In this document: positions 15,793-24,212 of the stretch, piece by piece
How positions within the stretch are numbered: position 1 is the stretch's first letter
Layout: every line of letters begins with the position of its first letter
Assembly (NCBI RefSeq): GCF_004342025.1
Contig: NZ_SLWN01000019.1
Location: 1 to 64,000, forward strand
Direction: 5' to 3'
Length of the DNA stretch: 64,000 bases
Origin: Kribbella steppae
GTDB lineage: Bacteria; Actinomycetota; Actinomycetes; Propionibacteriales; Kribbellaceae
Notes under the pieces: model-generated
What the model was told of the DNA's origin: nothing
What the model saw: the letters and a program-made list of their open reading frames with translations, nothing else
Databases searched by the model: none
Translations under genes and position numbers: made by a program

Positions 15793-17997
15793 GGAGTCCC
15801 CACCCACTGCCCGTACTGCGCCCTGCAGTGCGCCACCACCCTGCACCCGGTCGACCGGCCGGGTGCAGTGGAGGTGCGGCCCCGGGACTTTCCGACCAGC
15901 AAGGGTGGCCTGTGCCGCAAGGGCTGGACTGCTCCCGAGGTGCTGACCGTGCCGGACCGGCTCACCACGCCGCTGGTCCGGGACGCGGCCGGCAACCTGG
16001 TGGAGACGAGCTGGGACGAGGCGCTCGACTTCGTTGCCGACCGCATCCGGTCCCTGCAGGCCGCGCACGGCAACGACGCGATCGCCGTCTTCGGTGGCGG
16101 TGGACTGACCAACGAGAAGGCGTACGCGCTGGGCAAGTTCGCCCGGGTGGCGCTGAAGACCGCGAACGTGGACTACAACGGCCGGTTCTGCATGTCCTCC
16201 GCGGCGGCCGCGACGAACCGCGCCTTCGGGATCGACCGAGGGCTGCCGTTCCCGCTGGCCGACGTGGCCGGAGCCGGTGCCGTCCTGCTGGTCGGCAGCA
16301 ACATCGCCGAGACGATGCCGCCGGCGGTGTCGCATCTGGAAGGCGTACGGGACTCGGGTGGGCTTCTGGTCGTCGACCCGCGCCGTACGGCGACCGCCAC
16401 GCTGACCGAGGACGGCGCCGGCATCCACCTCCAGGCGACGCCCGGGACCGACCTGGCCCTGGTGCTCGCGCTGACTCACGTCGTACTGCAGGAAGGTCTT
16501 GCCGATACGGCGTACCTGACCGAGCGCACCGACGACCCGGACACCCTGTTCCGCTCGACCGCCTCGTGGTGGCCCGAGCGGGCGGAACGCGTGACCGGCG
16601 TACCGGCCACGACGATCCGGCGTGCAGCGCGGGCGCTGGCTGCCGCGGCACCCGTGCACGGTGGCGCCGGAGCGTTCATCCTGACCGGTCGCGGCGCAGA
16701 GCAGCACAGCAAGGGCACCGACACCGTGACGGCCTGCATCAACCTGGCTCTGGCGCTGGGACTGCCCGGTCGCCTCGGTAGCGGCTACGGCTGCATCACT
16801 GGTCAGGGCAACGGACAAGGCGGCCGGGAACACGGTCAGAAGGCTGACCAGCTTCCCGGCTACCGCAGCATCGCCGACCCGGCAGCACGGGCCTATGTGG
16901 CTGGCGTTTGGGGCGTGGACCCCTCCGACCTGCCGGGGCCCGGTAAGAGTGCAGTCGAGCTCATCAACGCCCTTGGTACGACGGACGGCCCTAAAGCACT
17001 GCTGGTCCACGGCAGCAACCTGCTCGTGTCGGCACCGCGACTGGCCTCGGTGCGGGAGCGGCTGGCCGCTTTGGACCTGCTGGTGGTGGCGGACGTCGTA
17101 CCGTCCGAGACCGCTCTGCTGGCGGATGTCGTCTTCCCGGTCACGCAGTGGGCCGAGGAGGAGGGCACGATGACCTCGCTCGAGGGCCGGGTCATCCGCC
17201 GCCGGGCTGCTATCGCGCCGCCAGGTGATGTCCGCAGTGACCTGGCAGTCTTCGCGGGTCTTGCTGAACGGCTTGGCAGTGCTCAAGGCTTTCCGACCGA
17301 CCCGGCCGAGGTGTTCGAGGAGTTGCGGCTTGCCAGCAAGGGCGGCAAGGCCGACTACTCGGGCATCACCTGGGACCGGATCGACGCCGGCGAGGCGCTC
17401 TTCTGGCCAGTGCCGGCCGAAGGCCACCCGGGTACGCCGCGGCTGTTCGCGGACTCCTTCGGTACGCCGGACGGCCGCGCGCACGTAGTCCCGGTCGACC
17501 ACCGGCCGGTCGCGGACGACCTGAACGCGGCGGCGCCGATCTACCTGATCACCGGTCGGTTGTTGCAGCACTACCAGAGCGGGGCCCAGACGCGCCGGGT
17601 GGTGGAGCTGGAGGAGGCCGAGCCCGAGGTGTTCGCCGAGATCCACCCGCGGGTGGCCGCGCAGCTGGGGATCTCCGACGGGCGCCCGCTCCGGCTGCGC
17701 ACCGCGCGCGGTTCGATGGTCCTTCCGGCCCGGGTGACGGCCGACGTACGTCCGGACACGGTCTTCGTGCCGTTCCACTACGGCGGCGCCGGCGCGGTCA
17801 ACGAGCTCACCAACGACGCTCTCGACCCGGTGTCCCGGATGCCCGAGTTCAAGGCCTGTGCCGTCGAAGTCACAGCTGTGCTTTTGGCCGGGCCTTCGGC
17901 GCCGGCAGGGTCATGGGGCTTTGACTCCCGGCCTTCCCTCGTCGCTCCAGTCGCTTCGCTCCCTGCGCTCCTCAGTCCAGGCCGGGAGGCCCCATGA
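15787..17997 (+). CDS. nasA: Assimilatory nitrate reductase catalytic subunit (molybdopterin, [4Fe-4S])
   Basis: 736 aa. Reduces nitrate to nitrite in the cytoplasm. The N-terminal [4Fe-4S] ligands are C8, C11, C15 and C43 (CPYCALQC...GLCRKGW). Molybdo-bis-MGD domains follow (NYxGRFCMSSAAAATNRAFG near 130, GSNIAETMPP, GYGCITGQGNGQGGREHGQKADQLPGYR), then the C-terminal MGD-binding barrel (YLITGRLLQHYQSGAQTRR). It lacks a C-terminal [2Fe-2S] domain; that domain sits on the NasC-like partner encoded next. The last 28 residues or so are encoded by repeat A2 and are not part of the family fold. The start codon lies in repeat A1. Its stop overlaps the next start (ATGA). Confidence 0.95.
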   Translation: MTGVPTHCPYCALQCATTLHPVDRPGAVEVRPRDFPTSKGGLCRKGWTAPEVLTVPDRLTTPLVRDAAGNLVETSWDEALDFVADRIRSLQAAHGNDAIAVFGGGGLTNEKAYALGKFARVALKTANVDYNGRFCMSSAAAATNRAFGIDRGLPFPLADVAGAGAVLLVGSNIAETMPPAVSHLEGVRDSGGLLVVDPRRTATATLTEDGAGIHLQATPGTDLALVLALTHVVLQEGLADTAYLTERTDDPDTLFRSTASWWPERAERVTGVPATTIRRAARALAAAAPVHGGAGAFILTGRGAEQHSKGTDTVTACINLALALGLPGRLGSGYGCITGQGNGQGGREHGQKADQLPGYRSIADPAARAYVAGVWGVDPSDLPGPGKSAVELINALGTTDGPKALLVHGSNLLVSAPRLASVRERLAALDLLVVADVVPSETALLADVVFPVTQWAEEEGTMTSLEGRVIRRRAAIAPPGDVRSDLAVFAGLAERLGSAQGFPTDPAEVFEELRLASKGGKADYSGITWDRIDAGEALFWPVPAEGHPGTPRLFADSFGTPDGRAHVVPVDHRPVADDLNAAAPIYLITGRLLQHYQSGAQTRRVVELEEAEPEVFAEIHPRVAAQLGISDGRPLRLRTARGSMVLPARVTADVRPDTVFVPFHYGGAGAVNELTNDALDPVSRMPEFKACAVEVTAVLLAGPSAPAGSWGFDSRPSLVAPVASLPALLSPGREAP

Positions 17998-17999
17998 CC
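17909..17999 (+). repeat. Repeat family A, copy 2 (NasA tail and next start)
   Basis: The same 91-bp hairpin element as at 15702, with two substitutions. Here the left part is in frame with nasA and encodes its last residues (SWGFDSRPSLVAPVASLPAL and so on), while the right arm supplies GGGAGG and the ATG of the NasC-NirB gene at 17994. TGA of nasA is inside that ATGA. Confidence 0.9.
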
Positions 18000-20900
18000 G
18001 ACCAGTTGATGATCATCGGAGGTGGCATGGCCGGCCGACGGCTGGCCGGGCTGCTTCCGTCGTACGACGTGACCGTCCTCGGCGACGAGGGGTCGTACAA
18101 CCGCGGCAGGCTGACCGAGTACGTCGCCGGTCGCGCGGCCGAGCCGGTGATCGGCGATGAAGTGCAGTCGATCGCGGCTCGGGTAGACCGAGCGCGGCGC
18201 GTGGTCACCGATGTCGAGGGTCGCGAGTGGGCGTACGACCGGCTGGTGCTCGCGACGGGCGCGACCCCGGTCGTTCCGAAGGGTGTCCCCGACGCGCCGG
18301 GAATCCACACCCTGCGGTCCGCGGCCGACGCCGCGACGATCGTTGCAGAGGTTTCGCAAGTACGTCGCGCTGTCGTGCTCGGCGGCGGTGTTCTCGGAGT
18401 CGAGACGGCGTGCGCACTGCGCGAGCGCGGTGTTGCGGTGACCCTGGTCCACGACGGCGAAACCCTGCTGGACAAGACGATCCGGCTCACCGCCGGCCGA
18501 CGGATCACTCGCGCGGTGCGTGAGCTCGGGGTCGAGGTCCTGCTCAACACGACCGTCGAGGGCACCGACCTGCGCAACGAGCGGTTCCGGGCGCTGCGGT
18601 TGCGCGGCGGCCGGCAGGTCTTCGGCGAGCTGCTGGTCGTTGCCTGCGGAGTGCAGCCGCGGACGAATCTCGCCGCCGGCCTGCCGATCGGACCGGCCGG
18701 CGGCATCGTCGTCGACCAGACGCTGACGAGTCCCGGCGACGCGCGGGTGCACGCGATCGGCGACTGCGCCGAGATCGACGGCCTCGTCACCGGCACGGTG
18801 GCGTCGGCCTGGGCACAGGCGGAATCGCTCGCGGCCAGGCTGGACGGTCGGGGCGACGGGCCGGTCGAACCGGCCCCGCCGCTGCCGGACTACGACGTCG
18901 TCCGGCTGACCGCGGGCGGGCTCGATGTGCTTGTCCTCGGCAACAAAGAGGACGAGGGCGAGGTGGTGCGACTCGAGGACGGTGAGCGGTACGTCCGCGC
19001 CGTACTGCGGGACGGGATCGTGCGATCCGCTGTCGCGGTCGGTGCGCCCGACGTGGCCGCGGAGCTCGTGCTACTGGCGGACCGGGGTACGCCGGTCACC
19101 GCCGTCGGGTTGCTGGCGACTCCCGACGTACCGACGAAGAAGGTGGCCACCGTCTGCAGGTGCAACGGGGTTACCAGGGCCGCGCTCGAGGCGGCCTGGC
19201 GTGGAGGTGCCGACAGCGTCGCCGGCATCGCCGCGAAGACGCGGGCGACGACCGGGTGCGGCAGTTGCACCGGCGCCGTCGGCGATCTGCTCGACCGCTT
19301 CCGCCGCGGCGAGACCGAACCAGTTCCGACCAGGAGGGCGACGATGACAGAGCTGAACAAGGCCCGGCACGTAGTGGTGGTGGGCGGAGGGATGGTCGCT
19401 CACCGGTTGGTCGAGGCACTGCGTTCCCGCGACACCGAGATCCAGTGGCGGATCACCGTGCTGGCCGAGGAGCCGCGGCTGCCGTACGACCGGGTGGCAT
19501 TGACCAGCTACTTCTCCGGCCGCGACCCGCACGACCTCGCGTTGGGCGACCCGGAGCTCTGGGACGACCCCGCCGTGACGCTGCGCAAGGGCGTGCAGGT
19601 CACGTCGTTCGACAGTTCGGCCAAGGTCGTGACGACCACTCGTGGTGAGCGGATCGAGTACGACGAACTGGTCCTGGCGACAGGCTCGTCGGCGTTCGTA
19701 CCGCCGGTGAAGAACAGCGACGCGCAGGGCTGCTTCGTCTACCGCACGGTCGACGACGTGGCCGCGCTCCGGGTGTACGTCGAGCGGCTGAAGAGCGAGG
19801 GCAAGGACGTCCACGGTGTCGTGGTCGGTGGAGGTCTGCTCGGTCTCGAGGCAGCTGGTGCGCTCCGAGCCCTCGGTGCGGCGACCAAGGTGGTCGAGTT
19901 CGCGCCGCGGCTGATGCCGCTGCAGGTCGACGAGGGCGGCGGCAGTGCGCTGGCCCGGCTGATCCGCGGCCTGGACGTCGACGTGATGACGGCGACCCAG
20001 GTGACCCGGGTCAAGCTCACCTCACAGGGTGCGGCGCGGGCGATGGCCGTTGCCGAAGGCTCCGACCTGCCGGCCGACGTGGTCGTCTTCGCGACCGGTG
20101 TCCGGCCGCGGGACGAGCTCGCCCGGGCGGCCGGCCTGGCCGTCGGCGAGCGCGGCGGCGTCGTGGTCGACGAGGCCTGCCGTACCTCGGTGCCCGGGGT
20201 CTGGGCGATCGGTGAGGTCGCCTGTATCGAAGGCCGGGTCTGGGGATTGGTTGCCCCCGGCTACACGATGGCCGAGATCGTCGCCGACCGGCTGCTCGGC
20301 GGCGAGGCGACGTTCCCGGGTGCGGACACCTCGACGAAGCTGAAGCTGCTCGGTGTCGACGTGGCCAGCTTCGGCGATGCCTTCGGTACGTCGGAGGGCG
20401 CGCTCGACATCGTGTACGCCGACCCGATCGCGGGTGTCTACAAGAAGCTCGTGCTGTCCGATGACGCGCGCACCTTGCTCGGCGGCATCCTGGTCGGCGA
20501 CGCGTCGGCGTACTCGGGCCTCCGCCCGATGGTCGGTCGCGAGCTCGGTGCGGACCCGGCGGCGTTCCTGCTGCCCGAGGGCGCCGGGCCGGTCAAGCTC
20601 GAGCTCCCCGACGACGCGGCCGTCTGCTCCTGTAACAACGTCTCGGCCGGGACTATCCGATGCGCCGTACGGGACGAGGGCTGCAGCGACATCAAGTCGG
20701 TGTGCGGCAAGACCAAGGCCGGCACCAGCTGCGGGTCCTGCCTGCCGATCGTGAAGAACCTGCTCAACAGCGAGCTGACCAAGGCCGGTGTCGAGGTCAG
20801 CAAGGCGTTGTGCGAACACTTCGCGCTGTCCCGGGCAGAGCTGTTCGACGTCGTCCGGGTGACCGAGCTGCGCACGTTCAGCGAGATCGTCGAGCGGCAC

Positions 20901-21926
20901 GGCACCGGTCGCGGCTGCGACATCTGCAAGCCGGTGGTCGCCTCGATCCTGGCCAGCCTGGACCCGGCCGGTCACGTGCTCGAAGGCGAGCGGGCCACAC
21001 TGCAGGACACCAACGACCACGTGATGGCCAACATGCAGAAGGACGGCACGTACTCCGTCGTCCCGCGGATCCCCGGTGGCGAGATCACCCCGGAGGGCCT
21101 GATCACCATCGGCGAGGTGGCCCGCGACTTCGGCCTCTACACCAAGATCACCGGCGGTCAGCGGGTCGACCTGTTCGGCGCAAGGATCGAGCAACTGCCG
21201 GCGATCTGGAAGCGGCTGGTCGAGGCCGGCTTCGAGTCCGGGCACGCGTACGGGAAGGCGCTGCGGACGGTGAAGTCGTGTGTCGGCTCCACCTGGTGCC
21301 GGTACGGCGTACAGGACTCGGTCGGGATGGCGATCGCGCTGGAGCTGCGGTACCGCGGGCTGCGCTCGCCGCACAAGCTCAAGCTCGGTGTCTCCGGCTG
21401 CGCCCGGGAGTGCGCGGAGGCGCGCGGCAAGGACGTCGGCGTGATCGCGACCGAGAAGGGCTGGAACCTGTATGTCGGCGGCAACGGCGGAATGACGCCG
21501 CGGCACGCCGAACTGCTCGCCTCGGACCTCAGCGACGAGGAGCTGTTCCAGGCGATCGACCGGTTCCTGATGTACTACGTCCGCACCGGCGACCGGCTGC
21601 AGCGGACCTCGGTCTGGATCAACGACATCGAGGGTGGGCTGGACCACGTCCGCGACGTCGTCCTGAACGACAGCCTCGGCATCGCCGCCGACCTGGACGC
21701 CGCGATGGCCAAGCACGTCGACGCCTACGTCGACGAGTGGCGCGCCACCCTGAACGACCCCGACAAGCTGGCCCGGTTCGTCTCCTTCGTGAACGCCCCG
21801 GACCAGCCCGACGCCGACCTGCGGTACGTGGTCGAGCGCAATCAGCCGCGGCCGGCCACCCCGGCAGAGCGCGGACAGCTGGAGCCGGTGCTGCTGGCCG
21901 GACCCCGATTGGAGGTACGTCAGTGA
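17994..21926 (+). CDS. nirB: NasC-type FAD/[2Fe-2S] oxidoreductase fused in frame to nitrite reductase large subunit NirB
   Basis: 1310 aa. Residues 1-450 are an NAD(P)H/FAD oxidoreductase (IIGGGMAGRRLAGLL, then VLGGGVLGVETACALRERG) ending in a BFD-type [2Fe-2S] domain, CRCNGVTRAAL...TGCGSCTG. This is the usual electron donor of assimilatory nitrate reductase. Residues 451-1310 are a complete NirB: FAD and NAD domains (VVVGGGMVAHRLVEAL, VVVGGGLLGLEAAGAL), a BFD domain (CSCNNVS...TSCGSC), then the siroheme/[4Fe-4S] sulfite/nitrite reductase domain with CVGSTWC and CAREC. It reduces nitrite to ammonium. No stop separates the halves, but a strong internal AGGAGG and ATG at 19344 would give an 860-residue NirB alone, so one fused and one free product are both possible. 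Confidence 0.92.
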   Translation: MTDQLMIIGGGMAGRRLAGLLPSYDVTVLGDEGSYNRGRLTEYVAGRAAEPVIGDEVQSIAARVDRARRVVTDVEGREWAYDRLVLATGATPVVPKGVPDAPGIHTLRSAADAATIVAEVSQVRRAVVLGGGVLGVETACALRERGVAVTLVHDGETLLDKTIRLTAGRRITRAVRELGVEVLLNTTVEGTDLRNERFRALRLRGGRQVFGELLVVACGVQPRTNLAAGLPIGPAGGIVVDQTLTSPGDARVHAIGDCAEIDGLVTGTVASAWAQAESLAARLDGRGDGPVEPAPPLPDYDVVRLTAGGLDVLVLGNKEDEGEVVRLEDGERYVRAVLRDGIVRSAVAVGAPDVAAELVLLADRGTPVTAVGLLATPDVPTKKVATVCRCNGVTRAALEAAWRGGADSVAGIAAKTRATTGCGSCTGAVGDLLDRFRRGETEPVPTRRATMTELNKARHVVVVGGGMVAHRLVEALRSRDTEIQWRITVLAEEPRLPYDRVALTSYFSGRDPHDLALGDPELWDDPAVTLRKGVQVTSFDSSAKVVTTTRGERIEYDELVLATGSSAFVPPVKNSDAQGCFVYRTVDDVAALRVYVERLKSEGKDVHGVVVGGGLLGLEAAGALRALGAATKVVEFAPRLMPLQVDEGGGSALARLIRGLDVDVMTATQVTRVKLTSQGAARAMAVAEGSDLPADVVVFATGVRPRDELARAAGLAVGERGGVVVDEACRTSVPGVWAIGEVACIEGRVWGLVAPGYTMAEIVADRLLGGEATFPGADTSTKLKLLGVDVASFGDAFGTSEGALDIVYADPIAGVYKKLVLSDDARTLLGGILVGDASAYSGLRPMVGRELGADPAAFLLPEGAGPVKLELPDDAAVCSCNNVSAGTIRCAVRDEGCSDIKSVCGKTKAGTSCGSCLPIVKNLLNSELTKAGVEVSKALCEHFALSRAELFDVVRVTELRTFSEIVERHGTGRGCDICKPVVASILASLDPAGHVLEGERATLQDTNDHVMANMQKDGTYSVVPRIPGGEITPEGLITIGEVARDFGLYTKITGGQRVDLFGARIEQLPAIWKRLVEAGFESGHAYGKALRTVKSCVGSTWCRYGVQDSVGMAIALELRYRGLRSPHKLKLGVSGCARECAEARGKDVGVIATEKGWNLYVGGNGGMTPRHAELLASDLSDEELFQAIDRFLMYYVRTGDRLQRTSVWINDIEGGLDHVRDVVLNDSLGIAADLDAAMAKHVDAYVDEWRATLNDPDKLARFVSFVNAPDQPDADLRYVVERNQPRPATPAERGQLEPVLLAGPRLEVRQ
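19332..19346 (+). promoter_or_regulatory. Internal ribosome site and ATG at the NirB boundary
   Basis: AGGAGG (19332-19337) lies 6 bases before ATG 19344, exactly where a normal NirB N-terminus (MTELNKARHVVVVGGG) begins inside the longer frame. It looks like the former or still active start of a separate nirB gene. Confidence 0.7.
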
Positions 21927-22006
21927 AGGAGCGAAGCGAGTTCACCATCAAACACAGCGTGCTTCGTGCCTCATCCGCGCCCGGAGCGAAGCGAGGACGT
22001 GGATGA
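21923..22006 (+). CDS. 27-residue repeat-encoded coupling frame between nirB and nirD
   Basis: GTG 21923 overlaps the nirB stop (GTGA) and has a strong GGAGG (21911-21915) 7 bases upstream. The frame ends at TGA 22004-22006, which overlaps the nirD start (ATGA). The peptide is basic (MKERSEF...SSAPGAKRGRG). A second copy of the same length and arrangement is at 44747-44830. Likely role: carry ribosomes through the hairpin and couple nirB and nirD translation. A peptide function is not excluded. Confidence 0.55.
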   Translation: MKERSEFTIKHSVLRASSAPGAKRGRG

Positions 22007-22007
22007 G
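21929..22007 (+). repeat. Repeat family B, copy 1 (carries nirD start)
   Basis: A 79-bp element with GAGCGAAGCGAG at its left end (21929-21940) and again at 21983-21994. The right part forms a hairpin CTCATCC (21970-21976) / GGATGAG (22001-22007) that contains the nirD ATG (22003). It matches copy 2 at 44753-44831 at 68 of 79 positions with no gaps. Confidence 0.88.
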
Positions 22008-22374
22008 TGTCACTGCGATGAGCCAGACGGTGGTCTGCCGGTACGACGTACTGCTGCCGGAGCGAGGGGTCGCCGCGTTGATCGGAGACGTCCAGATCGC
22101 GCTGTTCCGCACCCACGACGGGTCGGTGTTCGCCATCGGCAACCAGGACCCGTTCAGCGGTGCGAACGTGATGTCGCGCGGCATCGTCGGCAGCCGGGGC
22201 GACGTGCAGACGGTGGCGTCGCCGATGTTCAAGCAGGTCTTCGATCTGCGCACCGGGCAGTGCCTGGACGACCCGGCGGTGTCGCTGCCGGTCTATCCCG
22301 TGGAAGTCGTCGACGGACAGGTGCTGGTGGACCTGACCGGGGCGGTCGGGCGGGGAAGGAATCCAACACCGTGA
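22003..22374 (+). CDS. nirD: Nitrite reductase [NAD(P)H] small subunit NirD
   Basis: 123 aa. A Rieske-like fold subunit that partners NirB in cytoplasmic nitrite reduction to ammonium. Family landmarks: ERGVAALIGDVQIALFRTHDGSVFAIGNQDPFSGANVMSRGIVG and SPMFKQVFDLRTGQCLDDP. As in other assimilatory NirD proteins, the Rieske Cys/His iron ligands are absent. The start codon is provided by repeat B1; a second in-frame ATG (22018) lacks a better ribosome site. Its stop overlaps the next start as GTGA. Confidence 0.94.
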   Translation: MSVTAMSQTVVCRYDVLLPERGVAALIGDVQIALFRTHDGSVFAIGNQDPFSGANVMSRGIVGSRGDVQTVASPMFKQVFDLRTGQCLDDPAVSLPVYPVEVVDGQVLVDLTGAVGRGRNPTP

Positions 22375-23498
22375 ACAGTAAGCCGGGCCCACTCAGTGGC
22401 TGCACGATCGCGATCACCGCGCACCGCCGCGCGGAGGATCTGATCGCCTCGTTCGAGCGTCGCGGCGCGAAGGTGCTGCACGCGCCGACGCTGCAGATCG
22501 TGCCGGTCGCTGACGACCACGCTCTGATCGAGGCGACCCGTCGGGTGATCGCCAACCCGCCGGACGACGTCGTCGTCACCACCGCGGTCGGTTTCCGTGG
22601 CTGGATCGAGGCGGCCGACACGGCCGGGCTCGCCGCGGACCTGCTGGTCACACTGGAGCAGTCGCGCATCCTCGCCCGCGGTCCGAAGGCCCGGGGCGCG
22701 ATCCGGGCCGCCGGACTGGTCGAGCACTGGTCGGCCCGGTCGGAGACGACCGCCGAGGTGGTGGAGTGGCTCCGCGATCAAGGGGTCGACGGGCGGAAGA
22801 TCGTCGTACAACTTCATGGATTGTCGGACCCCGGTCTTCAGGATTCGCTGCGGACAGCTGGGGCGTCCGTACGTGGACTCGAGGTGTATCGCTGGGGTCC
22901 GGCACCTGACCCGGTCGTGGTCGAGCGGATGATCGGGCAGATCTCCTCTGGTGCAGTGGATGCAGTGGTGCATACGTCGGCGCCTGGCGCGCAGGCCATG
23001 CTCGACGCTGCGGCGCTGTCCGGGCAGTACGACGCTCTGGTCACGTCCCTGCGGACAGGGCGGGTGCTGAACGCGTGTGTGGGTCCGGTGACGGCTGTGC
23101 CCTTTCACACCTTGGGATTGGAGCCGTTGGTGCCGGACCGATTCCGGCTCGGCGCGTTGATCCGGATCGTGACTGATCGACTGACGGACGACAACGCGCG
23201 GTCGATCGAGACGGAGTTCGGGCAACTGGTGATTCGTGGTGGTGCGGCGGTCCTGGACGGAGTGGTGCTGCCACTCGGTCCGGGGCCGCGCGCCGTACTG
23301 GCCGCTCTGGTCGCGGCCGGTGGTGATGTGGTGTCGCGACCGGAGCTGCTCGCGGTACTTCCTGGAGCTGAGGACGTACACGCGGTGGAGGTCACGGTGA
23401 ACAGACTCCGTACGGCGGTCGGTCGGCCGGAACTGGTCCGAACGGTGGTGCGACGCGGCTACCGCCTGGCGGTCGAACCAGCCGGGGTCGCATCATGA
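22371..23498 (+). CDS. nnaR: NnaR-type regulator: uroporphyrinogen-III synthase-like domain + winged helix
   Basis: 375 aa from GTG 22371. Residues 1-260 match HemD (GCTIAITAHRRAEDLIASFERRGAKVLHAPTLQIVPV near the start). The C-terminal 90 residues form an OmpR/PhoB-type DNA-binding domain (VVSRPELLAVLPGAEDVHAVEVTVNRLRTAVGRPELVRTVVRRGYRL). This architecture is that of NnaR, described in Streptomyces and Mycobacterium as a co-activator of nitrate/nitrite assimilation with GlnR. Whether the HemD part is still an enzyme or senses a tetrapyrrole such as a siroheme precursor is unknown. It overlaps nirD and the chelatase gene by 4 bases each, so it is part of the same operon. Confidence 0.9.
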   Translation: MNSKPGPLSGCTIAITAHRRAEDLIASFERRGAKVLHAPTLQIVPVADDHALIEATRRVIANPPDDVVVTTAVGFRGWIEAADTAGLAADLLVTLEQSRILARGPKARGAIRAAGLVEHWSARSETTAEVVEWLRDQGVDGRKIVVQLHGLSDPGLQDSLRTAGASVRGLEVYRWGPAPDPVVVERMIGQISSGAVDAVVHTSAPGAQAMLDAAALSGQYDALVTSLRTGRVLNACVGPVTAVPFHTLGLEPLVPDRFRLGALIRIVTDRLTDDNARSIETEFGQLVIRGGAAVLDGVVLPLGPGPRAVLAALVAAGGDVVSRPELLAVLPGAEDVHAVEVTVNRLRTAVGRPELVRTVVRRGYRLAVEPAGVAS

Positions 23499-24181
23499 CG
23501 GTCGACCTGATCGCTGCGGCCCATGGAACAGCGGATCCTCGGGGCATCCGTGAGGTCCACGAGTTGGTCCGCTTGATGGCTCGGCAGTGCCCCGACGTAC
23601 CGATGTCGCTCGGCTTCGTGGACGTCGACGTACCAGCTCTGCCCGGCCTGGTCAGCCGAGTAATTGCCGACAGCAACCAGGCCGTCGTGGTGCCACTGCT
23701 GCTCTCGAGCGGCTACCACGTGTACGTCGACATCGCCGCCGAGGTCCATCGCCGCCCCGGCCGCGTCGACGCCGCCCCCGCCCTCGGCCCCGACCCGGTC
23801 CTCGCCGAAGTCATGGCCGACCGCCTGGGCGACCTCAGCGGGATCGACCATGTCGTCATGGCCGCCGCCGGCTCCTCCGACCCCCGAGCCCTGTCTGACT
23901 GCACCGAGACGGCCGGATTGCTCGAGGCCCACATCAACCGCCCGGTCCAGGTCGGCTACATCTCCGGCGCCGGCGAACACCTGTCCTCAGTCCTGGCTCG
24001 CACCCCAGGCCGAGTAGCCGTAGCCACCTACCTCCTTGCCCCCGGCTACTTCGCCGACAAGGCCCACCGCCTGGCTGCAGGCCGCCACGTCAGCCCACCC
24101 TTAGGCGCTGACCCCCGGATAGCCAGTCTCGCCCTCCGCCGCTACCAGAGCGCCCGAAGGGCTGTCGCCGTCGCCGTATAG
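23495..24181 (+). CDS. CbiX/SirB-like sirohydrochlorin ferrochelatase
   Basis: 228 aa. Inserts Fe2+ into sirohydrochlorin to make siroheme, the prosthetic group NirB needs. Family features are AAHGTADPRG at the N-terminus (metal-site His), LPGLVSRVIADSNQAVVVPLLLSSGYHVYVDI, and a second, weaker chelatase half (VMAAAGSSDPRA, VATYLLAPGYFADK). The length is that of the two-domain SirB/CbiX form. It is last in the operon, overlapping nnaR by ATGA, so cofactor supply is co-expressed with the apo-enzyme. Confidence 0.9.
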   Translation: MTVDLIAAAHGTADPRGIREVHELVRLMARQCPDVPMSLGFVDVDVPALPGLVSRVIADSNQAVVVPLLLSSGYHVYVDIAAEVHRRPGRVDAAPALGPDPVLAEVMADRLGDLSGIDHVVMAAAGSSDPRALSDCTETAGLLEAHINRPVQVGYISGAGEHLSSVLARTPGRVAVATYLLAPGYFADKAHRLAAGRHVSPPLGADPRIASLALRRYQSARRAVAVAV

Positions 24182-24212
24182 TGCGTCGGCCGTCCTCCAG
24201 TACAGTCAGCTC

